From Mesorhizobium sp. (lineage in GTDB: Bacteria > Pseudomonadota > Alphaproteobacteria > Rhizobiales > Rhizobiaceae), in assembly GCA_004020645.1 (NCBI GenBank), contig SAQL01000001.1:151176-215175 (forward strand): a DNA stretch of 64,000 nt, read 5' to 3'. The position numbers were made by a program, and so were the translations under genes. How positions within the stretch are numbered: position 1 is the stretch's first letter; each line of letters starts with the position of its first letter. The notes beneath the pieces were generated by a model. The model saw only the letters and a list, made by a program, of their open reading frames with translations. It did no database searches and was not told the DNA's origin. Below, piece after piece: positions 9,995 to 19,604 of the stretch.

Positions 9995-11280
9995 TAGGCT
10001 GAAAATATTGTGCGGCCCGCCACCATCGTTTGCAAGACCTTCCCCTGCAGCCGCGCGCCTTCGAAACAGGTGTTTTTCGAGCGCGAACGGATGCCGCTTT
10101 CGCTGACGATCCATGGCTCGTCGAGATCGACCAACGCAAGATCGGCGACCGCACCCGGCTTCAGCGTGCCGCCGGGCAGGCCGAACAACCTTGCAGGGGC
10201 AGTGGACAATGTCTCAACCAATCTAAGCAGCGTCACGTCGTCATTGTGATAGAGCCGCAGCGCCGCACCCAGCAGCGTTTCCAGGCCGATGGCACCGGCC
10301 GCGGCGTCGGCGAAGGGCAGGCGCTTGGTGTCGACGTCCTGCGGGTCGTGCGAGGATACGATGAGGTCGATCGTGCCGTCCTTGACCGCCTCGATCATCG
10401 CCATCCGGTCTTCCTCGGCGCGCAGCGGCGGTGTCAGCCGGAAGAAGGTGCGGTATTCGCCGACATCGTTCTCGTTGAGCGACAAATTGTGGATCGAGAC
10501 GCCTGCTGTGACATTCGCGCTGTCGGCTTTCGCCCGCGTTACCGCGTTTGCCGCCATGGCCGTCGAGATCTTGGCTGCGTGATAGGCGCCGCCGGTCAGC
10601 CGCGCCAGCGCAAGGTCGCGCTCCAGCGGAATGGACTCGGCCTCGCGCGGAATGCCGGCAAGGCCGAGCCAGCTGGCATAGAGGCCTTCATTCATGACGC
10701 CTGATGAGGCGAGGTCGGCGTCTTGGGTTTCATGCGCGATCACGCCGCCGAAATCGCGCGCATAGGTCAGCGCGCGGCGCATTACCAGTGCGCTTGATAT
10801 GGTGTGCCGCCCGTCGGTGAAGGCGACCGCGCCGGCCTCGCGCAACAGGCCGAATTCGGTCATCTCGCGGCCTTCGAGACCCTTGGTGATCGCAGCCGCC
10901 GGAAAGATGTTGACGATGGCCGTGTCCTTGGCGGTGCGCAGCACGAATTCGACGAGCGCGACATTGTCGATCACCGGGTCGGTGTCGGGCATCATGACGA
11001 TGGAAGTGACGCCGCCGGCGGCCGCCGCCACGCTGGCCGAAGCGATGGTTTCGCGGTGCTCACCGCCCGGTTCGCCGATGAAGACGCGCGCATCGATCAG
11101 ACCGGGGATAACAGCCTTGCCGGCGCAGTCGATGACGGTAGCGTCTTGCGGAGCGCCCTGGTTCAAGGCCGACTTGCCGGCAGCGACGATCTTGCGGCCC
11201 TCGACAATGACCGTGCCGACCTCGTCGATGCCGCGCGACGGATCGACGATGCGGGCCCGGCTGAAGACCGTTGTGATCAT
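9994..11280 (-). CDS. Dihydroorotase-like protein, probably catalytically inactive (PyrC'/PyrX type)
   Basis: A 428-residue amidohydrolase-fold protein in the class I dihydroorotase family, directly after pyrB with a 4-bp ATGA overlap. The metal-binding HxH of the family (normally DMHVHLREPG) is replaced by [10 protein letters not shown] at residues 63-72, so both histidines are lost. The catalytic Asp of the TDHAP motif is also lost: the site reads SSHDPQD, with Ser310 in that place. His183 (IAHETQD) and His264 remain. In Pseudomonas a pyrB-linked inactive homologue (PyrC') is needed for assembly of aspartate carbamoyltransferase. The same role here is inferred, and a true dihydroorotase should be encoded elsewhere. 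It could be misannotated simply as pyrC. Confidence 0.88.
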   Translation of the reverse strand: MITTVFSRARIVDPSRGIDEVGTVIVEGRKIVAAGKSALNQGAPQDATVIDCAGKAVIPGLIDARVFIGEPGGEHRETIASASVAAAAGGVTSIVMMPDTDPVIDNVALVEFVLRTAKDTAIVNIFPAAAITKGLEGREMTEFGLLREAGAVAFTDGRHTISSALVMRRALTYARDFGGVIAHETQDADLASSGVMNEGLYASWLGLAGIPREAESIPLERDLALARLTGGAYHAAKISTAMAANAVTRAKADSANVTAGVSIHNLSLNENDVGEYRTFFRLTPPLRAEEDRMAMIEAVKDGTIDLIVSSHDPQDVDTKRLPFADAAAGAIGLETLLGAALRLYHNDDVTLLRLVETLSTAPARLFGLPGGTLKPGAVADLALVDLDEPWIVSESGIRSRSKNTCFEGARLQGKVLQTMVAGRTIFSA

Positions 11281-12242
11281 GCGCCGCGGCCCTCATAATT
11301 GCGGCGGGGGTCGAGCAGGGCTTCCATTACCGCCATGCGCACGGCAACACCCATCTCCACCTGTTCCTGGATGACGCTCTGCGGACCGTCGGCGATTTCC
11401 GAGGCGATCTCGACGCCGCGGTTCATCGGGCCGGGATGCATGACCAGAGCGCCGTCCTTGGCCGCCTTCAGCTTCTCGGCATCGAGGCCGAAATAGTGGA
11501 AATACTCGCGCACCGAAGGCACGAAAGCGCCTTCCATGCGCTCGCGCTGCAGCCGCAGCATCATCACCACATCCGCGTCCTTGAGCCCTTCGGCCATCGA
11601 ACGGGTGACGATCACGCCCATTTTCTCGATGCCGGCGGGCAGAAGCGTCGATGGCGCCACGACGCGGACCTGGGCGCCGAGCGCATTGAGCAGCATGATG
11701 TTGGAACGCGCCACGCGCGAATGCAGGATGTCGCCGCAGACCGCCACGATCAGCTTCGACAGCGGGCCCCTGGCGCGGCGGATGGTCAGCGCGTCGAGCA
11801 GCGCCTGCGTCGGGTGCTCATGGGCGCCGTCACCGGCATTGATCACCGAGCAGCCGACCTTTTGCGCCAGCAGGGCGGCGGCACCTGCCGACTGGTGGCG
11901 GATGATCAATATGTCCGGCCGCATGGCGTTCAGCGTCATCGCCGTGTCGATCAGCGTCTCGCCCTTCTTCACCGAAGAACTGGCCACCGACATGTTCATG
12001 ACGTCGGCACCGAGCCGTTTTCCGGCCAGCTCGAACGACGACTGCGTGCGGGTCGAGGCTTCGTAGAAGAGGTTGATCTGGGTGCGGCCGCGCAGCGTCG
12101 AGGTCTTCTTCTCCGACTGCCGCGAGATCGCGACCGCCCGGTCCGCCCTGTCCAGCAAAAGCTCGATGTCGGCGGGGGAAAGATCGCGGATGCCCAGAAG
12201 ATGGCGGTGGGGATAGAGTGGCAGGGACGAAGCGTCGGTCAT
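11277..12242 (-). CDS. pyrB: Aspartate carbamoyltransferase catalytic chain
   Basis: A 321-residue enzyme joining carbamoyl phosphate and aspartate in pyrimidine synthesis. The carbamoyl-phosphate loop [16 protein letters not shown] (near residues 61-76), DALTIRR, and the C-terminal [12 protein letters not shown] (near 266-277) are intact. It is the first gene of a minus-strand cluster with the dihydroorotase-like partner, plsY and dprA. No regulatory chain gene (pyrI) is visible, as expected for this group. The ~158 bp to the divergent acyl-CoA dehydrogenase gene must hold both promoters. Confidence 0.97.
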   Translation of the reverse strand: MTDASSLPLYPHRHLLGIRDLSPADIELLLDRADRAVAISRQSEKKTSTLRGRTQINLFYEASTRTQSSFELAGKRLGADVMNMSVASSSVKKGETLIDTAMTLNAMRPDILIIRHQSAGAAALLAQKVGCSVINAGDGAHEHPTQALLDALTIRRARGPLSKLIVAVCGDILHSRVARSNIMLLNALGAQVRVVAPSTLLPAGIEKMGVIVTRSMAEGLKDADVVMMLRLQRERMEGAFVPSVREYFHYFGLDAEKLKAAKDGALVMHPGPMNRGVEIASEIADGPQSVIQEQVEMGVAVRMAVMEALLDPRRNYEGRGA

Positions 12243-12400
12243 CTCAAGGCGCTGCTATAGGGTGGAGGACCTTTGGCTGCAAGCACCAGCTTTGGATTGC
12301 GGCCTTTCTCCCCGGTATTTTCGTCGCGCGCGTTGCGCGGCTTGGGCTATAAACCGCCGATGGCTTCGGATTCGTGGCCTTGTGATGATAAGGACAATGC

Positions 12401-14029
12401 GTGACCGACGACGTGACGAACCAGCCGCCGCCGCTGGCAGGCGGCAACGCCTGGCGGGGCGATCCGTTGCTGATCCAGCTTGCCGAGCGTTTTTCCGATC
12501 CGGTGCGCAAGGATCTCGATGGGCTCGGCCGTTTCGTGCTGACGCACGAGGCACAGGAGCTGGCCCGACTTGCCAATGTCGAGACGCCGAAGCTCAGGAC
12601 CCATGACCGGCAGGGCCGGCGCATCGATCTCGTCGAGTTCCATCCAGCCTATCACGCGTTGATGCGCCGGTCGGTGGCGAACGGGCTGCATTCGTCGGTC
12701 TGGGAAAATGGCGATGCCGAGATCGGCCGCCGTCATCAGGTGCGCGCCGCCCGTTTCTATCTGACGGCCGAGCTCGAAACCGGGCATCTCTGCCCCATCA
12801 CCATGACCAGCGCATCGCTGGCAGCGCTGATGGCAAGCCCGAAGCTTTTTCGCGAATGGGCGCCGCGTGTGACGACGCGCAAATACGACCAGGGCCAAAA
12901 GCCGCCGGTCGAAAAGGCCGGGCTGACGCTCGGCATGGGCATGACCGAGAAGCAGGGCGGCACCGACGTCCGCGCCAACGTCACCAGGGCCGAGCGCGCC
13001 GGCAGCAGCTTCTATCGGCTAACCGGCCACAAATGGTTCATGTCGGCGCCGATGTCGGATGCGTTCCTGGTGCTTGGACAGGCGCCTGAAGGGCTTTCGT
13101 GCTTTCTCGTTCCCCGCATTCTCGGCGATGGGTCGGGTAACGGCTTCCGCTTCCAGCGGCTGAAGGACAAGCTCGGCAACCGCTCCAACGCGTCGTCCGA
13201 GGTGGAGTTCGTCAACGCCATCGGCGAGATGGTCGGCGAGCCAGGGGCGGGCGTCAAGACGATCATGGACATGGTGACGCTGACCCGGCTCGACTGCGCG
13301 ATCGCCTCGTCGGCGATCATGCGTGCCGGGCTGGCCGAGGCCGTCCACCACACCCGTCACCGCCAGGTGTTTGGAACCAATCTGATCGAGCAGCCGCTGA
13401 TGCAGCGCGTGCTGGCCGACATGGCGCTCGACGTCGCTGCGGCCACCGCGCTGTCGTTCCGGCTGGCGCGCTCCTTCGACGAGGCGGCCAGCGACCGCGG
13501 CGAGGCGGCCTTCGCTCGCGCCATGACGCCGGTCGTCAAATACTGGGTCTGCAAGATCGCACCACCGCTGCTCTACGAGGCGATGGAATGCCTCGGCGGC
13601 AATGGCTATGTCGAGGAGGCGCCGCTCGCCCGCTACTATCGCGAAGCCCCAGTCAACGCGATCTGGGAGGGTTCCGGCAATGTCATGGCGCTCGACGTGC
13701 TGCGCGTGCTGGGGCGTGCACCGGGCCTATTCGAGGAGGTGCTGGCCGGCATCGATCGCGATCTCGGCGCCGGCGGACGCGGCACCGTCGGTGTGCTCAA
13801 GGCGGCAATGCAGGTCGCGGCAACCGACGAGGGCTCGGCCCGCCTGCTCACCGAGCAACTGGCGCTGTCGGCGGCAGCGGCGGAGCTTCGCAGGCTGGGG
13901 GCAGGGCGGATCGCCGACGCCTTCGTCGAGACGCGCCTCGCCGGCCAGTGGCGCAACACTTATGGCATGCTCGATTCACGCCATGATGCGCGTATGATCA
14001 TCGATACGCTTTATCCTCCGGTCACCTGA
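12401..14029 (+). CDS. Acyl-CoA dehydrogenase family protein (AidB-like)
   Basis: A 542-residue flavoprotein of the acyl-CoA dehydrogenase superfamily. Its length and the segments MGMTEKQGGTDVRANVT, TGHKWFMSAPMSDAFLVL and YEAMECLGGNGYVEE resemble the AidB/isovaleryl-CoA dehydrogenase-like group rather than the ~380-residue fatty-acid enzymes. E. coli AidB is part of the alkylation response; whether this protein acts on an acyl-CoA or in DNA protection cannot be told from sequence. The start is a GTG at 12401 (GTGACCGACGAC). It stands alone and diverges from pyrB. Confidence 0.85.
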   Translation: MTDDVTNQPPPLAGGNAWRGDPLLIQLAERFSDPVRKDLDGLGRFVLTHEAQELARLANVETPKLRTHDRQGRRIDLVEFHPAYHALMRRSVANGLHSSVWENGDAEIGRRHQVRAARFYLTAELETGHLCPITMTSASLAALMASPKLFREWAPRVTTRKYDQGQKPPVEKAGLTLGMGMTEKQGGTDVRANVTRAERAGSSFYRLTGHKWFMSAPMSDAFLVLGQAPEGLSCFLVPRILGDGSGNGFRFQRLKDKLGNRSNASSEVEFVNAIGEMVGEPGAGVKTIMDMVTLTRLDCAIASSAIMRAGLAEAVHHTRHRQVFGTNLIEQPLMQRVLADMALDVAAATALSFRLARSFDEAASDRGEAAFARAMTPVVKYWVCKIAPPLLYEAMECLGGNGYVEEAPLARYYREAPVNAIWEGSGNVMALDVLRVLGRAPGLFEEVLAGIDRDLGAGGRGTVGVLKAAMQVAATDEGSARLLTEQLALSAAAAELRRLGAGRIADAFVETRLAGQWRNTYGMLDSRHDARMIIDTLYPPVT

Positions 14030-14156
14030 AGGGACTTCGGGAGGTTTTCTCGTCGTCTGTCGCGCCGCTGTGGATGACCGTTAACCTTAACAAATGGTTT
14101 CCATTGCGATGGCGGGCCACAAAGCCCAGTGTCCTGTTTACGGAAGCAGGAACGCC

Positions 14157-14735
14157 ATGCGGCATATATTAAGCTCCTTTCTGGCCTTGCACTGGGCGGT
14201 CGTTTTCGCCCTGCTGGCGTTCATCTGCATCGACGGGAATCGCGGTGTTGCGGCAGCGCTTGGCGTGCTCGGCGTCGTCCTCCAGAACACCCGCTTCGTC
14301 GACCTCGAAAACGCCGTCGTCGTGGCACCGCTTGCTGTAGCGCTGCTGGTTGTAGCGGTGCTGTTCTGCTGGGCCTTTGTCGAGACTCTGTTTAGTGACC
14401 CGACAAATCCGGAGGCCACCGACAGCGTCGTGCGGGTCGCCTTCATCTCAGCCTCCGGCGTACTGTCGCTGATTGTCGTCGGCGGCGCCGCGCAAGGCAT
14501 CAACGGGCTGTTCATGGCTATCGCAGTGCAACTGGCGGCACTGCTGGCTTCCTATGTCGCCATGCTCGCAGAGCGGCGGTCGGCCCTTGCCGCAACGATT
14601 CCGGGCACCGGTGAAGTCCGTGCCGCCGCGCATGTGATGGCGAAGGCGGCGGCGCACAACTCGGCGCTCTCGCGCATTTCCGGCCGGCCGGACACAAACT
14701 CCAGGCCGGATACGAACTTGAGGGATGGCCGCTGA
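14157..14735 (+). CDS. Conserved rhizobial membrane protein of unknown function
   Basis: A 192-residue protein with about four hydrophobic helices in the first 135 residues (LHWAVVFALLAFIC, VAPLAVALLVVAVLFCWAF, VAFISASGVLSLIVVGGAA, LFMAIAVQLAALLASYVAML) and a polar tail rich in Arg, Ala and Ser. The ATG at 14157 has AGGAA upstream; an upstream ATG at 14094 would add 21 polar residues before the first helix. The stop overlaps the next start by one base, so the two are coexpressed. I do not recognise a function. Confidence 0.65.
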   Translation: MRHILSSFLALHWAVVFALLAFICIDGNRGVAAALGVLGVVLQNTRFVDLENAVVVAPLAVALLVVAVLFCWAFVETLFSDPTNPEATDSVVRVAFISASGVLSLIVVGGAAQGINGLFMAIAVQLAALLASYVAMLAERRSALAATIPGTGEVRAAAHVMAKAAAHNSALSRISGRPDTNSRPDTNLRDGR

Positions 14736-15046
14736 TGCGCACCTTGTTCGCGCTATGGGCGGCCCCGCTCGCCCTGTTCTGGGGTTGGTTCTTCCTGTCG
14801 CTCAACGATATCAATTTCGGCTACGTCATGCTGAGCCGCCAATTGCATGACCTCGTCTTCCAGCTCTATGGAGAAATGCTTGGCATTGATCCGGCGCTCA
14901 TTCCCGGCATGGTGGCAAAGGCCTGCATCCTCGACAGTCTGCTGCTCATGGCGTTTTGGGCGTTTCGCCGCCGCCGGGTGATCGGTGGCTGGATCAGGAT
15001 AATGCGCGACCGCTATTTCGACCAGGCACCGACGCCGAGTGCCTGA
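14735..15046 (+). CDS. Small conserved membrane protein of unknown function
   Basis: A 103-residue protein with a signal-anchor-like N-terminal helix ([20 protein letters not shown]), a second helix near residues 64-76 and a basic stretch FRRRR. It resembles small uncharacterised membrane proteins of rhizobia. It is translationally coupled to the preceding membrane protein, and its 3' end overlaps the convergent ruvX gene by 34 bp. A partner role with the upstream gene is inferred only from coupling. Confidence 0.65.
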   Translation: MRTLFALWAAPLALFWGWFFLSLNDINFGYVMLSRQLHDLVFQLYGEMLGIDPALIPGMVAKACILDSLLLMAFWAFRRRRVIGGWIRIMRDRYFDQAPTPSA

Positions 15047-15498
15047 AGCCGGTCGAGAACGCCCTGCAGAATAAAGGCCGCCGCGGCCGAATCGATCCTG
15101 CCAGCGCGTTTGCGGCGCGAAAAATCCATCTCGATCAACGTCCGCTCAGCCGCCACCGTCGACAGCCGCTCGTCCCACAAAACGAAGGGCAGGTCGGTCA
15201 CAGCAGCCATGTTACGGGCGAAGGCGCGGGATTTCTGGGCGCGCGGGCCTTCCGACCCGTCCATGTTGACCGGCAGACCGAGAACCACGGCCCCCACATT
15301 CTCTTTCTGCAGCAAGGCGAGCAGCACAGCTGCATCGAGCGAGAATTTCCTGCGCATGATGACCGGACGCGGGTGGGCGAAGGCAAAGCCCCGGTCGGAA
15401 ACCGCGACGCCGATGGTCTTGTCGCCGAGGTCGAGCCCGGCCAGCGTCTTGCCGCCGCTGAGCCGCGCCGGCAACTCTTCGATGGTGATGATGCTCAA
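15013..15498 (-). CDS. ruvX: Putative pre-16S rRNA nuclease / Holliday junction resolvase RuvX (YqgF)
   Basis: A 161-residue RNase H-fold nuclease. Conserved acidic motifs are [17 protein letters not shown] near the N-terminus, [17 protein letters not shown] in the middle and [13 protein letters not shown] near the end. The start was placed at a TTG (15498) because the protein then begins [10 protein letters not shown], like rhizobial relatives, with GAAGGA about 8 bases upstream. A farther TTG at 15525 would add 9 residues and fall inside a repeat fragment. It overlaps the convergent small membrane gene at its 3' end. Confidence 0.9.
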   Translation of the reverse strand: MSIITIEELPARLSGGKTLAGLDLGDKTIGVAVSDRGFAFAHPRPVIMRRKFSLDAAVLLALLQKENVGAVVLGLPVNMDGSEGPRAQKSRAFARNMAAVTDLPFVLWDERLSTVAAERTLIEMDFSRRKRAGRIDSAAAAFILQGVLDRLQALGVGAWSK

Positions 15499-15521
15499 CG
15501 GCTTTCCTTCGACTGCTGCCC

Positions 15522-15548
15522 GCAAAGGACGCTGCGGGACTTTAATTT
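15522..15548 (+). repeat. Fragment of family A palindromic repeat
   Basis: This 27-nt stretch matches 44760-44786 of the A2 copy at 24 of 27 positions (both begin GCAAAGGACGCTG). Only the central part of the element is present, suggesting a decayed copy between ruvX and the divergent hydrolase gene. Confidence 0.7.
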
Positions 15549-15598
15549 CACTGCCGGCGTTCTATCCTTTGGCGAAGCAAAAATCGAGGAAGGCATCC

Positions 15599-16306
15599 AT
15601 GAAACTGACCTGGTACGGACATTCCGCATTTCGCATCGAAACCACCGACGCGAAAATCCTTATCGATCCCTATCTGATCGGCAATCCGTCATGGACGGGC
15701 GGCTGGGAAGAGCCAGCGGAAGGGGTGACGCATGTCCTTTTGACCCACGGCCATAGCGATCACATCAGCGGTGCGCTGGAAGTTCTTGGGAAAAGCGGCG
15801 CCATGCTGGTCGCCAATTTCGAGGTCTGCATGTACCTGGTCGGCAAGGGCGCCAGCGACAAGAAGATTAATCCCGGCAATATCGGCGGCACCGTCGATTG
15901 CGGCGGTTTCACCACCACCTTCGTCCAGGCGCTGCATTCATCGTCGTTCCCAGGTGACAATGGCCAGAACACTTATCTCGGCAACCCAGGCGGTCTCGTC
16001 CTGCATTTTCCGGAGGACAAGACGCTCTATCACATGGGCGACACCGACATCTTTTCCGACATGGCGCTGATCAACGAATTGCATGAGCCGAAGATCGGCA
16101 TCGTGCCGGTCGGCGACCGCTTCACCATGGGTGGCGCGGTGGCAGCCCTTGCCTGCCGGCGCTTCTTTCAGTTCGATACCGTCATCCCCAGTCACTTCGG
16201 CACGTTCCCGATCATCGACCAGACCGCCGACAAGTTCGTCGCGGGATTGGAGGGATCCGGCGTGAGGGTGGCGTTGCCGAAGATCGGCGGGACGATCACC
16301 TTGTAG
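15599..16306 (+). CDS. Metal-dependent hydrolase, metallo-beta-lactamase fold (UPF0173 family)
   Basis: A 235-residue metallo-beta-lactamase-fold protein. The metal motif is LTHGHSDHISG (near residue 50), with later ligands in ALHSSSF, HMGDTDIFSDM and IPSHFGTFP. It belongs to the UPF0173/YtkL-like group, and the substrate is unknown. The start ATG at 15599 has AGGAAG upstream and the protein begins at the expected MKLTWYGHSAF; a long upstream extension in the same frame has no homology-like content and was rejected. It lies before gatC, with 142 bp between. Confidence 0.88.
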   Translation: MKLTWYGHSAFRIETTDAKILIDPYLIGNPSWTGGWEEPAEGVTHVLLTHGHSDHISGALEVLGKSGAMLVANFEVCMYLVGKGASDKKINPGNIGGTVDCGGFTTTFVQALHSSSFPGDNGQNTYLGNPGGLVLHFPEDKTLYHMGDTDIFSDMALINELHEPKIGIVPVGDRFTMGGAVAALACRRFFQFDTVIPSHFGTFPIIDQTADKFVAGLEGSGVRVALPKIGGTITL

Positions 16307-16448
16307 AGGATGCCAAAGCTGGCAGCTATTTCCTCGGCGACGGCGTGACCCTGCCATGGACCTTCTGGGCCGGTTCTCGGCACGAGCATGTTGCGCGGCA
16401 CGCGCCGCGCCGCTATAGCGCGGACTGGTTTTCCCGAGGCACAAATAT

Positions 16449-16736
16449 ATGTCCGTTGATGTCAAGACTGTGAAGCGCGTCGCGCGTCTCGCCCGTATTG
16501 CGGTGAGCGAGGAGGATGCCGAGCGCATGACCGGTGAGTTGAACGCCATTCTGGGCTTTGTCGAGCAATTGAACGAGGTCGACGTTTCCGGCGTCGAGCC
16601 GATGACTTCAGTTATCCCGATGGAGATGAAGAAGCGTCCGGACGTCGTCACCGACGGCAGCAAGGCGGCCGATATCGTCGCCAACGCACCGGCCACCGAA
16701 GAGAATTTCTTCCTCGTTCCAAAGGTCGTGGAGTAG
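16449..16736 (+). CDS. gatC: Aspartyl/glutamyl-tRNA(Asn/Gln) amidotransferase subunit C
   Basis: A 95-residue subunit that stabilises GatA in the GatCAB complex, which converts Glu-tRNA(Gln), and possibly Asp-tRNA(Asn), to the amidated form. Family segments [36 protein letters not shown] and the C-terminal [11 protein letters not shown] are present. An acetyltransferase gene lies between it and gatA, 7 bp downstream. gltX, the non-discriminating partner expected to mischarge tRNA(Gln), is in the same window. Confidence 0.96.
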   Translation: MSVDVKTVKRVARLARIAVSEEDAERMTGELNAILGFVEQLNEVDVSGVEPMTSVIPMEMKKRPDVVTDGSKAADIVANAPATEENFFLVPKVVE

Positions 16737-16743
16737 CGGGCCG

Positions 16744-17202
16744 ATGGCAATCGAGATCGCCATCGAGACGCCACTGCAGGACGACGTGCGCGGGCTGGTT
16801 AAGGAACTCAACGACACGCTGCTGGAACTGACGCCACCGGAGCACTGCTACCACATGACCATCGAACAGATGGCCGACAATGACACAACTGTCTTCATCG
16901 CTCGCGACAAGGGCCTCGCCATCGGCTGCGGCGCGCTGAAGCGCCACGATGGCGCTGTCGGCGAGGTCAAGCGCATGTACACGCGGCCTTCGCATCGTGG
17001 ACAGAAGATCGGCGCCAGGATCGTCGAGCGGATCGAAGCGCTGGCGCGCAATGAAGGGCTGAAGCGTCTGGTGCTGGAAACCGGCGACCGCCATCCGGCT
17101 GCGTGGACCGTCTATGAACGCGCCGGATTCTCGCGCTGCGGCCCGGGGCTGGACTACCCTGATACCGAGTGGTCGGTGTTTTATGAAAAGAGCCTTGCCT
17201 GA
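16744..17202 (+). CDS. GNAT-family N-acetyltransferase
   Basis: A 152-residue acetyltransferase with the acetyl-CoA motif A region [21 protein letters not shown] (the R/Q-x-x-G-x-G/A type, near residues 78-98) and motif B region [19 protein letters not shown]. The substrate is not predictable. It sits between gatC and gatA, 7 bp after the former and sharing one base with the latter's start codon (TGATG), so its translation should be coupled to GatA. Confidence 0.88.
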   Translation: MAIEIAIETPLQDDVRGLVKELNDTLLELTPPEHCYHMTIEQMADNDTTVFIARDKGLAIGCGALKRHDGAVGEVKRMYTRPSHRGQKIGARIVERIEALARNEGLKRLVLETGDRHPAAWTVYERAGFSRCGPGLDYPDTEWSVFYEKSLA

Positions 17203-18767
17203 TGAGCGACCTGACCCACCTGACGATTTCGCAGGCCCGCGCCATGCTGCGCACCAAGGAAATCACAGCAACCGAGATCACCGAAGCCTATCTCCAGGCG
17301 ATCGAGCGGGCCAATCCGGCGCTCAACGCCTATGTCGTCGTTACCGATGACAAGGCGCGCGACATGGCCAAGGCCTCTGACGCGAAGCTGGCGAAGGGCG
17401 AGGGCGGATCGCTCGAAGGCATTCCGCTCGGGATAAAGGACCTGTTCGGCACCGAAGGCATTCACACCCAGGCCTGCAGCCATGTGCTGGACGGGTTCAG
17501 GCCGCACTACGAATCGACCGTCACCGCCAATTTGTGGGCCGACGGCGCCGTCATGCTCGGCAAGCTCAACATGGACGAGTTCGCCATGGGCTCCTCCAAC
17601 GAGACCTCCTACTACGGCCCTGTCGTCAATCCGTGGCGGCGTTCGCGCCTCGACACGGTGGTGATGCCGACCACGCATCAGGGCGATGGCGGTTTTGTCT
17701 CGGCCGGCGGCACCCGGACTGCGCGTACGCTCGACAATGCCCAGCTCGTGCCGGGCGGCTCGTCGGGTGGCTCGGCCTCCGCCGTTTCGGCGCTCCTGTG
17801 TGCCGGCGCCACCGCCACCGACACCGGCGGGTCGATCCGCCAGCCCGCCGCCTTCACCGGCACGGTCGGCATCAAGCCGACCTACGGTCGCTGCTCGCGC
17901 TGGGGTATTGTCGCCTTTGCTTCGTCGCTCGACCAGGCCGGACCGATCGCCCGCGATGTGCGTGATGCCGCGATTCTCTTGAAATCCATGGCCTCGGTCG
18001 ATCCGAAGGACACCACCTCGGTCGACCGGCCGGTGCCGGATTACGAGGCTGCGATCGGCAAGCCGATCAAGGGCATGAAGATCGGGATCCCCAGGGAATA
18101 CCGCGTCGACGGCATGCCTGAGGAGATTGAGGCGCTATGGCAGAAAGGCATTGCCTGGCTGAAAGATGCCGGTGCCGAGATCGTCGACATTTCGCTTCCG
18201 CATACCAAATATGCGCTGCCGGCCTATTACATCGTCGCGCCCGCGGAAGCCTCATCGAACCTCGCCCGCTATGACGGCGTCCGTTACGGACTGCGCGTGC
18301 CGGGCAAGGACATCGTCGACATGTATGAAAAGACCCGCGCGGCCGGCTTCGGCCGCGAGGTCAAGCGCCGCATCATGATCGGCACCTATGTCCTTTCTGC
18401 CGGCTACTACGATGCCTACTATCTGCAGGCGCAGAAGGTGCGGAATCTCATCAAGCGGGATTTCGAGAATGCATTCTCGGCGGGCGTCGATGTCATCCTG
18501 ACACCGGCAACGCCATCGGCGGCCTTCGGCATTGCCGACGAAGACATGGCCGCCGACCCGGTCAAGATGTACCTCAATGACATCTTCACGGTGACGGTGA
18601 ACATGGCTGGACTGCCGGGCATCGCCGTGCCCGCAGGGCTAGACGCCAAGGGCCTGCCGCTCGGCCTGCAGCTCATCGGCCGGCCCTTCGACGAGGAAAC
18701 TTTGTTCCAGACCGCCCATGTGATCGAGCAGGCGGCGGGTACGTTCCAGCCGGAAAAGTGGTGGTAG
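17202..18767 (+). CDS. gatA: Aspartyl/glutamyl-tRNA(Asn/Gln) amidotransferase subunit A
   Basis: A 521-residue amidase-signature enzyme that releases ammonia from glutamine for tRNA-bound Glu or Asp. The Ser-cisSer-Lys triad is intact: Lys79 (GIKDLFGT), Ser187 (VPGGSSGGS) and Ser211 (DTGGSIRQP). Lys79 has the usual number, but the two serines are shifted by about 33 relative to typical GatA (Ser154 and Ser178 in S. aureus). An insertion of roughly 33 residues therefore lies between NPW (about residue 147) and VPGG (183). It is rich in Thr, Gly and Arg. gatB is not downstream; a YdcF-like gene follows. Confidence 0.96.
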   Translation: MSDLTHLTISQARAMLRTKEITATEITEAYLQAIERANPALNAYVVVTDDKARDMAKASDAKLAKGEGGSLEGIPLGIKDLFGTEGIHTQACSHVLDGFRPHYESTVTANLWADGAVMLGKLNMDEFAMGSSNETSYYGPVVNPWRRSRLDTVVMPTTHQGDGGFVSAGGTRTARTLDNAQLVPGGSSGGSASAVSALLCAGATATDTGGSIRQPAAFTGTVGIKPTYGRCSRWGIVAFASSLDQAGPIARDVRDAAILLKSMASVDPKDTTSVDRPVPDYEAAIGKPIKGMKIGIPREYRVDGMPEEIEALWQKGIAWLKDAGAEIVDISLPHTKYALPAYYIVAPAEASSNLARYDGVRYGLRVPGKDIVDMYEKTRAAGFGREVKRRIMIGTYVLSAGYYDAYYLQAQKVRNLIKRDFENAFSAGVDVILTPATPSAAFGIADEDMAADPVKMYLNDIFTVTVNMAGLPGIAVPAGLDAKGLPLGLQLIGRPFDEETLFQTAHVIEQAAGTFQPEKWW

Positions 18768-18794
18768 TGTCGTCTCCCATCTGAGGGGTGAGGG

Positions 18795-19604
18795 ATGTTC
18801 TACTATCTTTCCAAGGTATTTTGGCTCCTCGTCCAGCCGTTGAATGTGGCGATCATCCTGCTGCTGGTTTCGTTGCTTGCTGCTTTGGTCGGGCGTAAAA
18901 AGCTGTTTGCCACCGGCAGCTGGCTGGCCTTTCTCATCCTCGCCCTCTCGACCTGGACCTCGCTCGGCGCGCTGATGCTCAACCCGCTCGAAGAGCGGTT
19001 TCCGCGCCCGCCGCTGCCGGAAAAGGTCGATGGCATCGTCGTGCTCGGCGGCGGCATGGAAGGCGCCGTCAATTTCGTGCGTGGCGGCTATGAACTGAGT
19101 GCAAGCGGCGATCGGATGCTTGCGGCGGCCGTGCTGGCACGGCATTTTCCGACAGCGAAAGTCGTCATCTCAGGCGGCACCATCGCAATGATCGGCGAAG
19201 GCGAGGGCGATGCAGAGACGGCGCCGCGTCTGTTCGCCGCGTTTGGCGTGACGGCCGATCGGCTGATCCTCGAGAAAAAATCCAGAAATACCTATGAGAA
19301 CGCTGTCTTCACCCGGGAACTAGTCACCCTGAAACCGGGCGAGACCTGGCTGCTGGTAACCTCGGCCTTCCACATGCCGCGCGCCAAGGCGCTGTTCGAC
19401 AAGGCCGGCTTTACCACCATTCCTTGGCCGGTCGATTACCGCACCTCCGGCAAGGAAGGCATCGGCCTGTTCCGCGACGATCCCTTCGGTTCGCTGCAGA
19501 CCGCCAGCACGGCGGTCCGCGAATGGATCGGGCTCGTCGCCTACTGGCTGTTGGGCCGCATCGATCGGCTTTTCCCCGGACCGGGTGTTGGCTCAGGCGG
19601 CTGA
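18795..19604 (+). CDS. YdcF-family (DUF218, ElyC/SanA-like) membrane protein
   Basis: A 269-residue inner-membrane protein with two N-terminal helices (residues about 15-34 and 40-62) and a DUF218 domain. Domain motifs are VDGIVVLGGGMEG, VVISGGT, LILEKKSRNTYENA and TSAFHMPRAKALFDKAGF. Relatives (ElyC, SanA) affect envelope integrity or lipid-carrier use in E. coli, and the exact role here is unknown. Its last ~64 bp overlap the convergent DUF599 gene. Confidence 0.87.
   Translation: MFYYLSKVFWLLVQPLNVAIILLLVSLLAALVGRKKLFATGSWLAFLILALSTWTSLGALMLNPLEERFPRPPLPEKVDGIVVLGGGMEGAVNFVRGGYELSASGDRMLAAAVLARHFPTAKVVISGGTIAMIGEGEGDAETAPRLFAAFGVTADRLILEKKSRNTYENAVFTRELVTLKPGETWLLVTSAFHMPRAKALFDKAGFTTIPWPVDYRTSGKEGIGLFRDDPFGSLQTASTAVREWIGLVAYWLLGRIDRLFPGPGVGSGG

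Noticed and set aside
14080..14094. CtrA-like TTAACC/TTAAC sequence before the small membrane gene, and a GGTTAA...TTAACC dyad at 42199-42221 before bamA
   Set aside because: The spacing does not match TTAA-N7-TTAA (2 bp in one case, 11 in the other), so CtrA binding cannot be claimed.
15110..15598. A 163-codon extension of the metallo-hydrolase
   Set aside because: It lies antisense to ruvX. The ATG at 15599 with AGGAAG starts the expected MKLTWYGHSAF.
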